A DNA stretch of 64,000 bases from an uncultured Pelagibacteraceae bacterium (GTDB lineage Bacteria > Pseudomonadota > Alphaproteobacteria > Pelagibacterales > Pelagibacteraceae): positions 179,211 through 243,210 of the forward strand of contig CABZAZ010000001.1 of the NCBI GenBank assembly GCA_902523895.1. The letters are read 5' to 3'. The notes below the pieces were generated by a model that was not told the DNA's origin, made no database searches, and saw only the letters and a program-made list of their open reading frames with translations. Below, piece by piece: positions 54,037-62,211 of the stretch (position 1 is its first letter; each line of letters begins with the position of its first letter). The translations under genes were made by a program, and so were the position numbers.

Positions 54037-55850
54037 TGATTAAAGGTAATTTTATAGACAATTTACCTAAGGTTTATGGAATCTATACAGGTGGTTTTTT
54101 AGCTTTCATAATCATTATGTCAATTGCCGAGCAGATGGGTATGACAGCGAAAACAATTGGTATTTGTTTCGTTGCCTTCACGGTAGCCATCTATGCTATA
54201 ATTGGTTATCTATCACGTACAGCACAAGCTGATGCGTATTACGTAGCTGGAAGACAAGTACCAACCGTGTTCAACGGAATGGCGACAGCAGCAGACTGGA
54301 TGTCTGGTGCATCATTCGTTGCAATGGCAGGTGGTATTTACTTTAAAGGTTACGGTTATATGGCACTACTTGTAGGTTGGACTGGTGGATATGTATTAGT
54401 TGCATCACTTTTAGCACCTTACCTAAGAAAATTTGGCTGTTACACAGTTCCAGATTTTATTGGTACAAGATACGGTGGTAATTTAAGTAGATTTATGGCG
54501 GTAGTAGTTTTAACTGTTGCTTCATTTACTTATGTGACTGCACAAATTAACGCTACAGGTACTATTGCATCTGTTGCCCTAGATATCGATTTCAAATACG
54601 CTGTGTACGTTGGACTAGTAAGTATTTTACTTTGTTCAATGCTTGGTGGTATGAGAGGAGTTACTTGGACACAGGTTGCGCAATATATTGTACTAATCAT
54701 AGCTTACTTATTACCAGTATTCTGGATCAGTAACAAAATGGGTGCGGGTTTCTTCCCACACTTCATGTTAGCTGATGAAGTTTCTAGAATTGCTGAATTA
54801 GAGGCTCAGTTTGGTTTTGTTAAAAACTCTGCTGAAAATCTAAAAGAAGTACCAAAAGGTTTGGCTGGAATAACTAAAGCTCACTCAGCGGTGAACGCAA
54901 CACCTTGGGCATTTATTTCATTAGCGTTAGCGATGATGATGGGAACAGCTTCATTGCCTCACGTTATGATGAGATATTTTACTACTCCAAGTGTAAAAGC
55001 AGCTAGAAAATCAGTAGGTTGGTCATTATTCTTTATCTTCCTACTTTATTCTTCTGCTCCAATGTTAGCGACACTATCTAAGTTGTCATTAATTGATCCG
55101 TCACTACCAACAGGTATTATCGGTAAATCAATAGCTGAAGTTCAATCGATAGATTGGTATCAAAACTGGAACCAAGCAAACTTAATGTTTGTAAGCGACT
55201 TTAACGGAAATGGAACTCTTGAATTAAACGAGTTTTTCATGGGTGGTAAAGCCGTTGTGTTAGCAACTCCAGAAATAGCTGGATTACCATACGTAATCTC
55301 AGGTCTAGTTGCTGCTGGAGGTATGGCCGCTGCCATGTCAACAGCCGATGGTTTGATTTTAGCAATTGCAAATGCAATCTCACACGATGTTTACTATAAG
55401 ATCATCGATCCAAAAGCTGAGACTGCGAAGAGACTAGTTGTTGCAAGGGTATTACTTGTAGTAATTGGTTTTGCAGGAGCAACAATCGCAGCTCTTGAGA
55501 TCCAGGGTATCTTAGGTTCAGTAATCTGGGCTTTTGACTTTGCGATGTCAGGACTATTCTTCCCACTTGTACTTGGTGTATGGTGGAAGAGAGCTAACAG
55601 AGAAGGTGCTATAGCTGGTATGTTCTTAGGATTAGTTTCTGGTGCTGCTTACCTAGTTTGGGTAAGAACAGGCGGAAGTGGATTCTTAGGAATTACTCAG
55701 TTAACGTTTGGTATCTTTGGTTCAGCTGTCAGCTTAGTAGCAATGGTTGTAGTCAGCTTAATGACTCAAGCACCAAACGCTGCAACGCAGAAAATGGTTG
55801 ATGAGGTTCGTGTACCAGCTGGTAAATCGATCCTTGGCAAACAACACTAA
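54036..55850 (+). CDS. sodium/solute symporter large subunit (acetate permease-like, DUF4212-associated)
   Basis: A 604-residue SSS-family permease with about 13 membrane segments. SRTAQADAYYVAGRQVPTVFNG (in part: YYVAGRQVP), ATAADWMSGASFVAMAGGIY and TASLPHVMMRYFTT match the ActP-like branch that works with DUF4212. A cytoplasmic or periplasmic loop holds DFNGNGTLELNE, a textbook 12-residue EF-hand loop. It probably imports acetate or another short monocarboxylate with Na+. The nearby acs gene supports acetate. Codon use is noticeably richer in G+C than in neighbours, and a strong terminator follows. Confidence 0.92.
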   Translation: MIKGNFIDNLPKVYGIYTGGFLAFIIIMSIAEQMGMTAKTIGICFVAFTVAIYAIIGYLSRTAQADAYYVAGRQVPTVFNGMATAADWMSGASFVAMAGGIYFKGYGYMALLVGWTGGYVLVASLLAPYLRKFGCYTVPDFIGTRYGGNLSRFMAVVVLTVASFTYVTAQINATGTIASVALDIDFKYAVYVGLVSILLCSMLGGMRGVTWTQVAQYIVLIIAYLLPVFWISNKMGAGFFPHFMLADEVSRIAELEAQFGFVKNSAENLKEVPKGLAGITKAHSAVNATPWAFISLALAMMMGTASLPHVMMRYFTTPSVKAARKSVGWSLFFIFLLYSSAPMLATLSKLSLIDPSLPTGIIGKSIAEVQSIDWYQNWNQANLMFVSDFNGNGTLELNEFFMGGKAVVLATPEIAGLPYVISGLVAAGGMAAAMSTADGLILAIANAISHDVYYKIIDPKAETAKRLVVARVLLVVIGFAGATIAALEIQGILGSVIWAFDFAMSGLFFPLVLGVWWKRANREGAIAGMFLGLVSGAAYLVWVRTGGSGFLGITQLTFGIFGSAVSLVAMVVVSLMTQAPNAATQKMVDEVRVPAGKSILGKQH

Positions 55851-55861
55851 ATAATCTTTTT

Positions 55862-55887
55862 AAGGGGCGATTAATTTCGCCCCTTTT
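55862..55887 (+). terminator. Rho-independent terminator after the symporter gene
   Basis: AAGGGGCGA and TCGCCCCTT form a perfect nine-pair stem with a six-base loop (TTAATT), followed by TTTTAATTT. It lies 12 bp after the symporter stop and defines the end of the two-gene unit. Confidence 0.92.
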
Positions 55888-55919
55888 AATTTCGAATTTT
55901 TTCCAATATATATTTCTCA

Positions 55920-56264
55920 ATGTCGGCTAACTTTCATCCTTTAGTATATATAATTGACTATATTCTTGGGGTAATCATGTGGACTTTGATTGGAAGAGTT
56001 GCTATGAATATTTTTCAAAGAGAAGACTCTCAATTTTTTTTTATGAGGGTCTTTGTTAAATTTACTAATCCTTTGATCAACATATTTAAACCTATAACTC
56101 CATCTTTTATCATTCAGCCAATCGTGCCTCTTTACGTTGCTTGGTTTTTTTTCATGATAAGGTTTTACTTTATGCCTTGGGTTTTAGGATACTCGGTGAT
56201 GGGTATGTTGTCATTTCCATTAGAAAGTGAGATTTCTAGACAAATTTATCAATTTTTTAATTAA
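55920..56264 (+). CDS. membrane protein of unknown function (YggT-like pattern)
   Basis: A 114-residue protein with hydrophobic segments near 10-30, 52-75 and 78-100. GRVAMNIFQREDSQFFFMRVFVK, then TNPLINIFKPITPSFIIQP, recalls the repeated PILRPFR-type hairpin of YggT proteins but diverges enough that I leave it unnamed. It stands between the symporter terminator and rpe (40-bp gap), so it has its own promoter or is weakly linked to rpe. Confidence 0.7.
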   Translation: MSANFHPLVYIIDYILGVIMWTLIGRVAMNIFQREDSQFFFMRVFVKFTNPLINIFKPITPSFIIQPIVPLYVAWFFFMIRFYFMPWVLGYSVMGMLSFPLESEISRQIYQFFN

Positions 56265-56304
56265 ATTAGATTTTAAAATTTGGTACTAGTAAATTTAATA
56301 ATCT

Positions 56305-56964
56305 ATGAAAAAAATACAAATTTCCCCCTCAATATTATCTGCTGACTTTAGTCAATTAGGAAATGAAATTAAGAGACTCGAAGATGCAGGTGCAGATATG
56401 ATACATGTTGATGTAATGGATGGTCATTTCGTCCCTAATTTAACAATTGGACCTCCGGTCATAAAGACTCTTAGAAAGCACTCTGAATTAACCTTTGATG
56501 TGCATTTAATGATTTCACCTGTTCATAAATATATAAAAGATTTTGCAGATGCAGGAGCTGATATAATTACTATACACCCTGAAGCCACTGATAATTTAGC
56601 AGAGTCAATTAAACATATTAAAAGTTTTAAAAAGAAGGTTGGTATTTCTCTAAATCCAAACACTGAGATCGATATAATTGAAAATGAATTAAAAAATGTT
56701 GATTTAATTTTAGTCATGAGTGTCTATCCAGGTTTTGGAGGGCAGAAATTTATTCCTGACGTTATAAAAAAAATTGAACTATTAAAAAAACTTAAAGATG
56801 ATAAAAATTATGGGTACGACATTGAAGTAGATGGTGGAATAAATTTTTCAAATTCAAAAGATGTAATAAACGCAGGTGCAAATATCCTTGTATCAGGAAC
56901 TACAATATTCAAAGAAAACAACGGAAACATAAAAAAGAATATAGAAACACTTAAAGAAGTGTAG
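56305..56964 (+). CDS. rpe: ribulose-phosphate 3-epimerase
   Basis: A 219-residue TIM-barrel enzyme of the pentose phosphate pathway interconverting ribulose-5- and xylulose-5-phosphate. ISPSILSADFSQLGNE at the start, MIHVDVMDGHFVPNLTIGPP with the metal-binding His/Asp, VMSVYPGFGGQKF and EVDGGINFSN are diagnostic. It begins a three-gene run with the heparinase-like gene and purH (1-bp gap, then 1-bp overlap). Confidence 0.97.
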   Translation: MKKIQISPSILSADFSQLGNEIKRLEDAGADMIHVDVMDGHFVPNLTIGPPVIKTLRKHSELTFDVHLMISPVHKYIKDFADAGADIITIHPEATDNLAESIKHIKSFKKKVGISLNPNTEIDIIENELKNVDLILVMSVYPGFGGQKFIPDVIKKIELLKKLKDDKNYGYDIEVDGGINFSNSKDVINAGANILVSGTTIFKENNGNIKKNIETLKEV

Positions 56965-56965
56965 A

Positions 56966-58591
56966 ATGCTGATAAATGGAATTTTTGAAACTTTAAATGA
57001 GTTTGCAGAAATAATAAAAAAAAAATTTAGAGGTATTTATCAAAATTCAAGTGTATACGAAAAAAAGATTTCTAAAACTTTTAATAATGAATTCATATAC
57101 AAACCAAGTCCTCACATACTTTCATCGATAATCAAATATCAAAATAAAAAATATAAAATTGAAGATTTTAAACTAGAAACAGTTTGGAATAGTCAAATTA
57201 AACCTAAAGATTTTGAAAAATTAAATAATTTTTTTTGGTTTTTTAGTCTTGATTTAAGATCTTCTAAAAAATCAGTTCAAGAAGTTATCTTAAATTGGAT
57301 TAATAATAACAATAAATTTAAAAGAGAAAGTTGGAAATTTAATATTACTGCAAAAAGAATAATATCATGGTTATCTAATCACCAACTTTCTTATGACGAA
57401 AGTGATAAAGAATATAGATCAATGTTTGATCACATGATTCAAAAACAAACAAATCATTTATTAAATGAAATAAAAAACTCTAAAGATTTAGAAAACAAAA
57501 TAATTGCTTGCTCTGCGATAATTTTGACAGGATTATGTTACAAAATTAAGAAAAATTATTTAGATATTGGTTTAAATTTTCTAAAAAAAATTACTAATTC
57601 CTCAATAGATAACCAAGGTTTTACAAACTCACGGAACATAAAGCAGCTAATATTTTTTTTAAAATATTTTATAATTATTAGAGAATGGTTTAAAGAATCT
57701 CAAATTGAAGTCCCAGAATATATAGAAGAAAATATTTATTATTTTGGACAAAGTTATGCTTTTCTTAGACAAAATATAAACGCAGATCTTTTGTTTAATG
57801 GTAATAATAAGTCTAATACACAAGATTTCGACCATTACTTAAAAAGACTTGGTTATAAATTTAAAAATGAAAATAAAGATTGTGGTGGTTACATAGTTTT
57901 AAAGAATAAAAAAATTTGCCTAGCAATGGATGCTGGATCTTCGCCAAATCCTAAGTATACTCAAGATTACCAATCGGGTGCTCTTTCATTTGAAATAATT
58001 TCAAACGGAAGGAAACTTATAACTAATTGTGGTTATTACAAAAAAAATAATCAAAATCTAAATGAATTATCAAAATCTTCAGCTGCACACAGCACTTTAA
58101 TAATTAATGATAATTCTTCGTGCAAATTTACAAAAAAGAGAGACAAATTAATTTTAAAAACAGGTTTAAAAATTACTCAAAAAAGTTCGATATGTGAAAA
58201 AAATTATTGGAAAGTCAATGCTGCTCATGATGGATATTTTAAAAAATTTAAGTCAATTCACGAGAGAAGTATTGAATTTTTTCCTGAGCAAATGAAATTT
58301 GTAGGAAATGATAAGATTATTAGAAAAAAAAATAATTATAATTTCAAGTTTGATATTCGATTTCATTTAGAACCAAATATCAAATTAATGAAAACTCAAG
58401 ATAATAAATCCATTTTAATAGAATTAGATGATGAGGGTTGGAAATTTACTTGTGATAATTATGAAATTAATATTGATAATGGATTATACTTCGGTAATAA
58501 AAATTCATATATTGAGAACCGAAATATTTTTGTATCTGGAATATTAAATAATAATGAAGAAAAAATTAAATGGGAAATTAAAAAGATATAA
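56966..58591 (+). CDS. heparinase II/III-like family protein
   Basis: A 541-residue protein with an N-terminal alpha-helical (alpha/alpha toroid-like) region of about 300 residues and a C-terminal beta-rich region. The C-terminal region contains MDAGSSPNPKYTQDYQSGAL, FEIISNGRKLITNCGYY and SSAAHSTLIINDNSS, which match the heparinase_II_III domain. No signal peptide is seen, unlike secreted polysaccharide lyases. The family is regularly found next to purH in alphaproteobacteria, where its role is unknown. It is tied to rpe (1-bp gap) and purH (TAATG overlap). Confidence 0.85.
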   Translation: MLINGIFETLNEFAEIIKKKFRGIYQNSSVYEKKISKTFNNEFIYKPSPHILSSIIKYQNKKYKIEDFKLETVWNSQIKPKDFEKLNNFFWFFSLDLRSSKKSVQEVILNWINNNNKFKRESWKFNITAKRIISWLSNHQLSYDESDKEYRSMFDHMIQKQTNHLLNEIKNSKDLENKIIACSAIILTGLCYKIKKNYLDIGLNFLKKITNSSIDNQGFTNSRNIKQLIFFLKYFIIIREWFKESQIEVPEYIEENIYYFGQSYAFLRQNINADLLFNGNNKSNTQDFDHYLKRLGYKFKNENKDCGGYIVLKNKKICLAMDAGSSPNPKYTQDYQSGALSFEIISNGRKLITNCGYYKKNNQNLNELSKSSAAHSTLIINDNSSCKFTKKRDKLILKTGLKITQKSSICEKNYWKVNAAHDGYFKKFKSIHERSIEFFPEQMKFVGNDKIIRKKNNYNFKFDIRFHLEPNIKLMKTQDNKSILIELDDEGWKFTCDNYEINIDNGLYFGNKNSYIENRNIFVSGILNNNEEKIKWEIKKI

Positions 58592-60126
58592 TGAAAAAAA
58601 TTAAATCAGCTTTAATATCATTATCTGATAAATCCAATCTTAAACCTCTATTAAAAGAATTGAGGAGAAATAATATCAAAATAATTAGTTCTGGTGGTAC
58701 ATTTAAAACGATTAAAAAACTTAAATTTAAATGTTTAGATGTTGCAGATTTTACAGGATTTAAGGAAATACTTAATGGAAGAGTGAAAACGTTGCACCCA
58801 AAAATACATGCTGGGATTTTAAGCGAAAGAAACAACAAATCTCACTCTATTGATATTAAAAAAAATAATTTTGAGAATATTGATTTAGTAATAGTAAATT
58901 TCTATCCATTTGAAAAAGCAATTGAACAAACAAAAAAACATTCAAAAATATTAGAAAATATTGATGTTGGTGGACCAACTATGGTCAGAGCTGCTGCCAA
59001 AAATTACAAAGATGTGACTGTGATAACTTCTATCGATCATTATTCAGAACTTATAAATGAGTTAAAGAAAAATAAAGGTAGTACTTCTCTCAAATTTAGA
59101 GAAAAAATGTCTAGGTTGGCATTTGGTGAAACTGCCTATTATGATGCTGTAATTTCAAACTATTTTAATAAGTTTAACAATATCAATTTCCCTAAAAGAA
59201 AAATTCTTTACACTAATTTAATAGAAAATCTTAGGTATGGAGAAAATCCTCACCAAATGGGTGCTTTCTATTCTCAAAATAAAAAAAATAAATTGGACCA
59301 AATACATGGGAAAACTTTGAGTTATAATAATTACAATGATATTTTTGCAGCAATTACTATTTCAAAATCGCTACCGAAAAATACTGGTACAGTTATTGTC
59401 AAACATGGAAATCCTTGTGGTGTCTCAGCTTTAAAAAATAATTTAGATAGCTATAAATCAGCATTAGAGACTGATCCAATAAGTGCATTTGGTGGTATTG
59501 TTTCGTGTAACTATAAGATTACTCAAAAAATCGCAGTAATGTTAAATAAAATTTTTCTTGAAGTAATTGTGGCTAATGGTTTTGATAAAAAAGCTTTAAA
59601 AATATTAAAATCAAAAAAAAATCTAAGGCTTATAGACTCATCAAAAATCTCTTTCAATCAAGTATGGAAATTTAACTCTTTTGATAATTTTACACTTGTC
59701 CAATCAGAAGATAAAAAGATTTTTTCAAAGAAGGATTTTAAAATTGTTTCAAAAATAAAACCTAGTAAATCACAGCTTGATAATTTAATGTTTGCATTTA
59801 ACGTCTGTCGTTTCACAAAATCTAATGCTATTGTTCTTGCTAGTAATAAATCTACTATCGGCATTGGATCTGGACAACCTAGTAGATTAGATAGTTGTGA
59901 GATTGCAATAAATAAAATGAATAAGTTTTCAAAAATCAAAAATGAAATAGTAGCTGCATCAGATGCTTTTTTCCCATTTGTTGACGGGATGGAAAAATTA
60001 GTTCAGTCAGGAGCTAGTGCAATAGTTCAGCCAGCTGGATCAATAAGAGATAAAGAAATTATAAAATTTGCAAACGAGACGAATACTGTTTTGGTTTTTT
60101 CAAAAACTCGTCATTTTAGACATTAG
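58591..60126 (+). CDS. purH: bifunctional AICAR formyltransferase/IMP cyclohydrolase
   Basis: A 511-residue enzyme catalysing the last two steps of IMP synthesis. The N-terminal MGS-like cyclohydrolase domain has SLSDKSNL, SSGGTFKTI and GRVKTLHPKIHAGIL. The C-terminal transformylase domain has RYGENPHQMGAFY, VIVKHGNPCGVS (catalytic Lys-His), TDPISAFGGIVS and SDAFFPFVDGMEKLVQSG. It uses 10-formyl-THF from the FolD pathway. It overlaps the convergent phhB gene by 11 bp. Confidence 0.97.
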   Translation: MKKIKSALISLSDKSNLKPLLKELRRNNIKIISSGGTFKTIKKLKFKCLDVADFTGFKEILNGRVKTLHPKIHAGILSERNNKSHSIDIKKNNFENIDLVIVNFYPFEKAIEQTKKHSKILENIDVGGPTMVRAAAKNYKDVTVITSIDHYSELINELKKNKGSTSLKFREKMSRLAFGETAYYDAVISNYFNKFNNINFPKRKILYTNLIENLRYGENPHQMGAFYSQNKKNKLDQIHGKTLSYNNYNDIFAAITISKSLPKNTGTVIVKHGNPCGVSALKNNLDSYKSALETDPISAFGGIVSCNYKITQKIAVMLNKIFLEVIVANGFDKKALKILKSKKNLRLIDSSKISFNQVWKFNSFDNFTLVQSEDKKIFSKKDFKIVSKIKPSKSQLDNLMFAFNVCRFTKSNAIVLASNKSTIGIGSGQPSRLDSCEIAINKMNKFSKIKNEIVAASDAFFPFVDGMEKLVQSGASAIVQPAGSIRDKEIIKFANETNTVLVFSKTRHFRH

Positions 60127-60460
60127 TTATATTATCAATTTTAGCAGCTAATATAAAATCGTTTTCGGATAAACCTTCTATGGCATGAGTTGTAATGTTA
60201 ATCTTAGCATAACCCCATCCAAAAATAATATCTGGATGATGACCTTCTTCCTCAGAGACTTTTCCAACCTCGTTAACAAATTTTTGACTTTCCAAAAAAT
60301 TTTTAAATTCAAATTTTTTTTCTAAAAGATAAACTTTTTTGTCATTTTGAATGATTTCCCAACCATCAACTTTTTTTTGATACTTATGAATTTCAGAAAC
60401 GTCAAAAGCTTTAACCCCTCCCTCGCAAGGAACACATTTTTTTTCTAATAAATCATTCAT
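60116..60460 (-). CDS. phhB: pterin-4a-carbinolamine dehydratase
   Basis: A 114-residue protein of the PCD/DCoH family, which recycles the pterin cofactor of aromatic amino acid hydroxylases. WEIIQNDKKVYLLEKKFEF, VSEEEGHHPDIIFGW (the His-His-Pro motif) and INITTHAIEGLSENDF are conserved. A hydroxylase is not visible in the window, so it may serve another pterin role. It starts only 7 nt after the CCA end of a tRNA-Gly gene, leaving no room for a Shine-Dalgarno after tRNA processing. Confidence 0.93.
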   Translation of the reverse strand: MNDLLEKKCVPCEGGVKAFDVSEIHKYQKKVDGWEIIQNDKKVYLLEKKFEFKNFLESQKFVNEVGKVSEEEGHHPDIIFGWGYAKINITTHAIEGLSENDFILAAKIDNITNV

Positions 60461-60467
60461 AGTATAA

Positions 60468-60542
60468 TGGAGCGGGCAAAGGGGGTCGAACCCTCGACCT
60501 TCTCGTTGGCAACGAGACGCTCTACCACTGAGCTATGCCCGC
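60468..60542 (-). tRNA. tRNA-Gly (anticodon GCC)
   Basis: On the minus strand GCGGGCA starts the acceptor stem and pairs with TGCCCGC. The D arm is AGCTCAGTGGTAGAGC, the anticodon stem-loop is CTCGTTGCCAACGAG with GCC, and the T arm is GAGGGTTCGACCCCC (GGTTCGA loop). CCA is encoded. All arms pair properly. Confidence 0.97.
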
Positions 60543-60626
60543 TTATTACATTAGTATTGAAGTTATTAGCTTTTTAAAAATTAAGCAATAGTACTTTTTG
60601 TAAAATTTTAACTGAACTGTACCAAG

Positions 60627-60670
60627 AGTGTGCCAGAAAATAAACTTATTCTCTAAAGTTCTGGCATACT
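60627..60670. other. 12-bp inverted repeat after the sulfotransferase gene
   Basis: AGTGTGCCAGAA (60627-60638) and TTCTGGCATACT (60659-60670) form a 12-pair stem with one G.T pair and a 20-nt loop. It abuts the sulfotransferase stop and lies 85 bp upstream of the tRNA-Gly. There is no T-tract on either side, so it is not a classical terminator. Confidence 0.55.
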
Positions 60671-61518
60671 TAATAATTTAGTTCTTTTAAATTTTTTTCA
60701 AAAATATTATTTAATTTGTTAGTAAATTCATTATCAAAGTTTTTTTGCCAATTATTCTTTGGTCCTAAATGGAAAAAAGGTATCTTTTTTTTTTCTTCTC
60801 GTGAGATAATGGACTCACTAAACCCGTTTGTTTCTTCTATTTTTTTTAAGTTTTCAAAAGAAGTGGTGTTAACAGCGTTTTTAGCTTTTTCCCTACTAAA
60901 TCCACTTTTATCATTTGTAAGTTTATTTATGAATTCTATTATCTCTTTAAATACAAAGAAAGTTTCTGACAATAAATCCTCATATTTTAAAAATTTTGTT
61001 GGTAATAAGTTGTTATTTTTCCAAGATTGATAATTTAATTCCCATGAACTTATAAATTGATAATCGCTATAATCTTTTTTCTTCTTAAAATCATAAGTAA
61101 AGTTTTTTTTATCCTGCATCACCTCTAAAGCTTTATTGTGATCGATTTGAAAATGTCTAGACATGGAGTCTAAAACATTTCTAGGATCTCTTACTATGTA
61201 AATTCCACCAAGTGAATTAGCTCGATTTGTAAAATCATAATTTCCCAATTTCACTAAAGCATTATGTGTCTTGAAAAATTTTATCTTTCGGTCTTCATTA
61301 ATTTTTTCTTGCGCTAAGACCCATAATTTCGAAGTATCTCCTGGTATTGATAAATCATAATCAAAACTTTCTAAATATTTTTTTACAGGAAACTGTTGAA
61401 TATTCTTTAAATGATTATCACCAAGAAAAATACCGTCTTTTGTATAATAATAAGCACTTATCAACGATCTTAACCATGTGTTTCCATTTTTAGGATAAGA
61501 AGCGAGCCAAATTATCAT
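60670..61518 (-). CDS. sulfotransferase domain protein
   Basis: A 282-residue cytosolic-type sulfotransferase. The PAPS 5'-phosphosulfate loop is at the very N-terminus (ASYPKNGNTWLRS, Lys10), and the 3'-phosphate loop is IYIVRDPRNVLDSMSRHF. Its acceptor is unknown; surface glycans or lipids are possible. It is not linked to other polysaccharide genes here and is divergent from the LON-domain gene with a 50-bp gap. Confidence 0.88.
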   Translation of the reverse strand: MIIWLASYPKNGNTWLRSLISAYYYTKDGIFLGDNHLKNIQQFPVKKYLESFDYDLSIPGDTSKLWVLAQEKINEDRKIKFFKTHNALVKLGNYDFTNRANSLGGIYIVRDPRNVLDSMSRHFQIDHNKALEVMQDKKNFTYDFKKKKDYSDYQFISSWELNYQSWKNNNLLPTKFLKYEDLLSETFFVFKEIIEFINKLTNDKSGFSREKAKNAVNTTSFENLKKIEETNGFSESIISREEKKKIPFFHLGPKNNWQKNFDNEFTNKLNNIFEKNLKELNY

Positions 61519-61568
61519 ATTTTTATCTTTTAATTATTTTTATATTATTAATATATATTTAATAAATT

Positions 61569-62210
61569 ATGAAACTTCCAAAAACTATACCTGTTTTTCC
61601 GCTCAGTAATTTTATAATTTTTCCTAAAACTACAGTGCCTTTAAACATTTTTGAACCAAGATATATAGATATGGTCAATGATAGTATGAAAGCAGATAAG
61701 TTTATAGGCATGGTTCAACCAAAAATCGCAAAGAATTTTGATGATAATAAATTACCTTCACTTCATAAAGTTGGTTGTTTAGGTAAAATTACAAGCTTCA
61801 AAGAAGCTGATGATGGAAGATATTTAATTGACCTAAAGGGTGTAATTAGATTTGAAATCAAAAAAGAAATAGATTCAAATAAAAAGTATAGAGAATTTGA
61901 GATAAATTTTGAGAATTTTTTAGATGATTTAGAAGAAAAAAAAGAAAACTTAAAATTTTCTGATTTGGAACTTATTTTCAAGGATTTAAAAACTTTATTT
62001 GAAAAAAGAGGATTTATCATTAATTGGAAAGCTCTAGAAAAACAAAGTTTAAACGAAACAATAAACGCTCTAGCGATGACATCACCATTTAGTCTGGAGG
62101 AAAAACAAGTTTTATTAGAGGCTAAAAATCTAGAAATGAGAAAAACAAAAATTTCTGAAATTTTAAATACTTATACTTACGATCAATTCGATAATACCAC
62201 TCTTCAATAA
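61569..62210 (+). CDS. LON substrate-binding domain protein
   Basis: A 213-residue protein made only of the Lon N-terminal (LAN) domain. IPVFPLSNFIIFPKTTVPLNIFEPRY and FIGMVQPK (both family hallmarks), then GCLGKITSFKEADDGRYLIDLKGVIRF, are seen. ATPase and protease domains are absent, as in other bacterial stand-alone LAN proteins, whose function is unclear. Its stop is 1 bp from the end of the convergent UbiH-like gene. Confidence 0.92.
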   Translation: MKLPKTIPVFPLSNFIIFPKTTVPLNIFEPRYIDMVNDSMKADKFIGMVQPKIAKNFDDNKLPSLHKVGCLGKITSFKEADDGRYLIDLKGVIRFEIKKEIDSNKKYREFEINFENFLDDLEEKKENLKFSDLELIFKDLKTLFEKRGFIINWKALEKQSLNETINALAMTSPFSLEEKQVLLEAKNLEMRKTKISEILNTYTYDQFDNTTLQ

Positions 62211-62211
62211 A

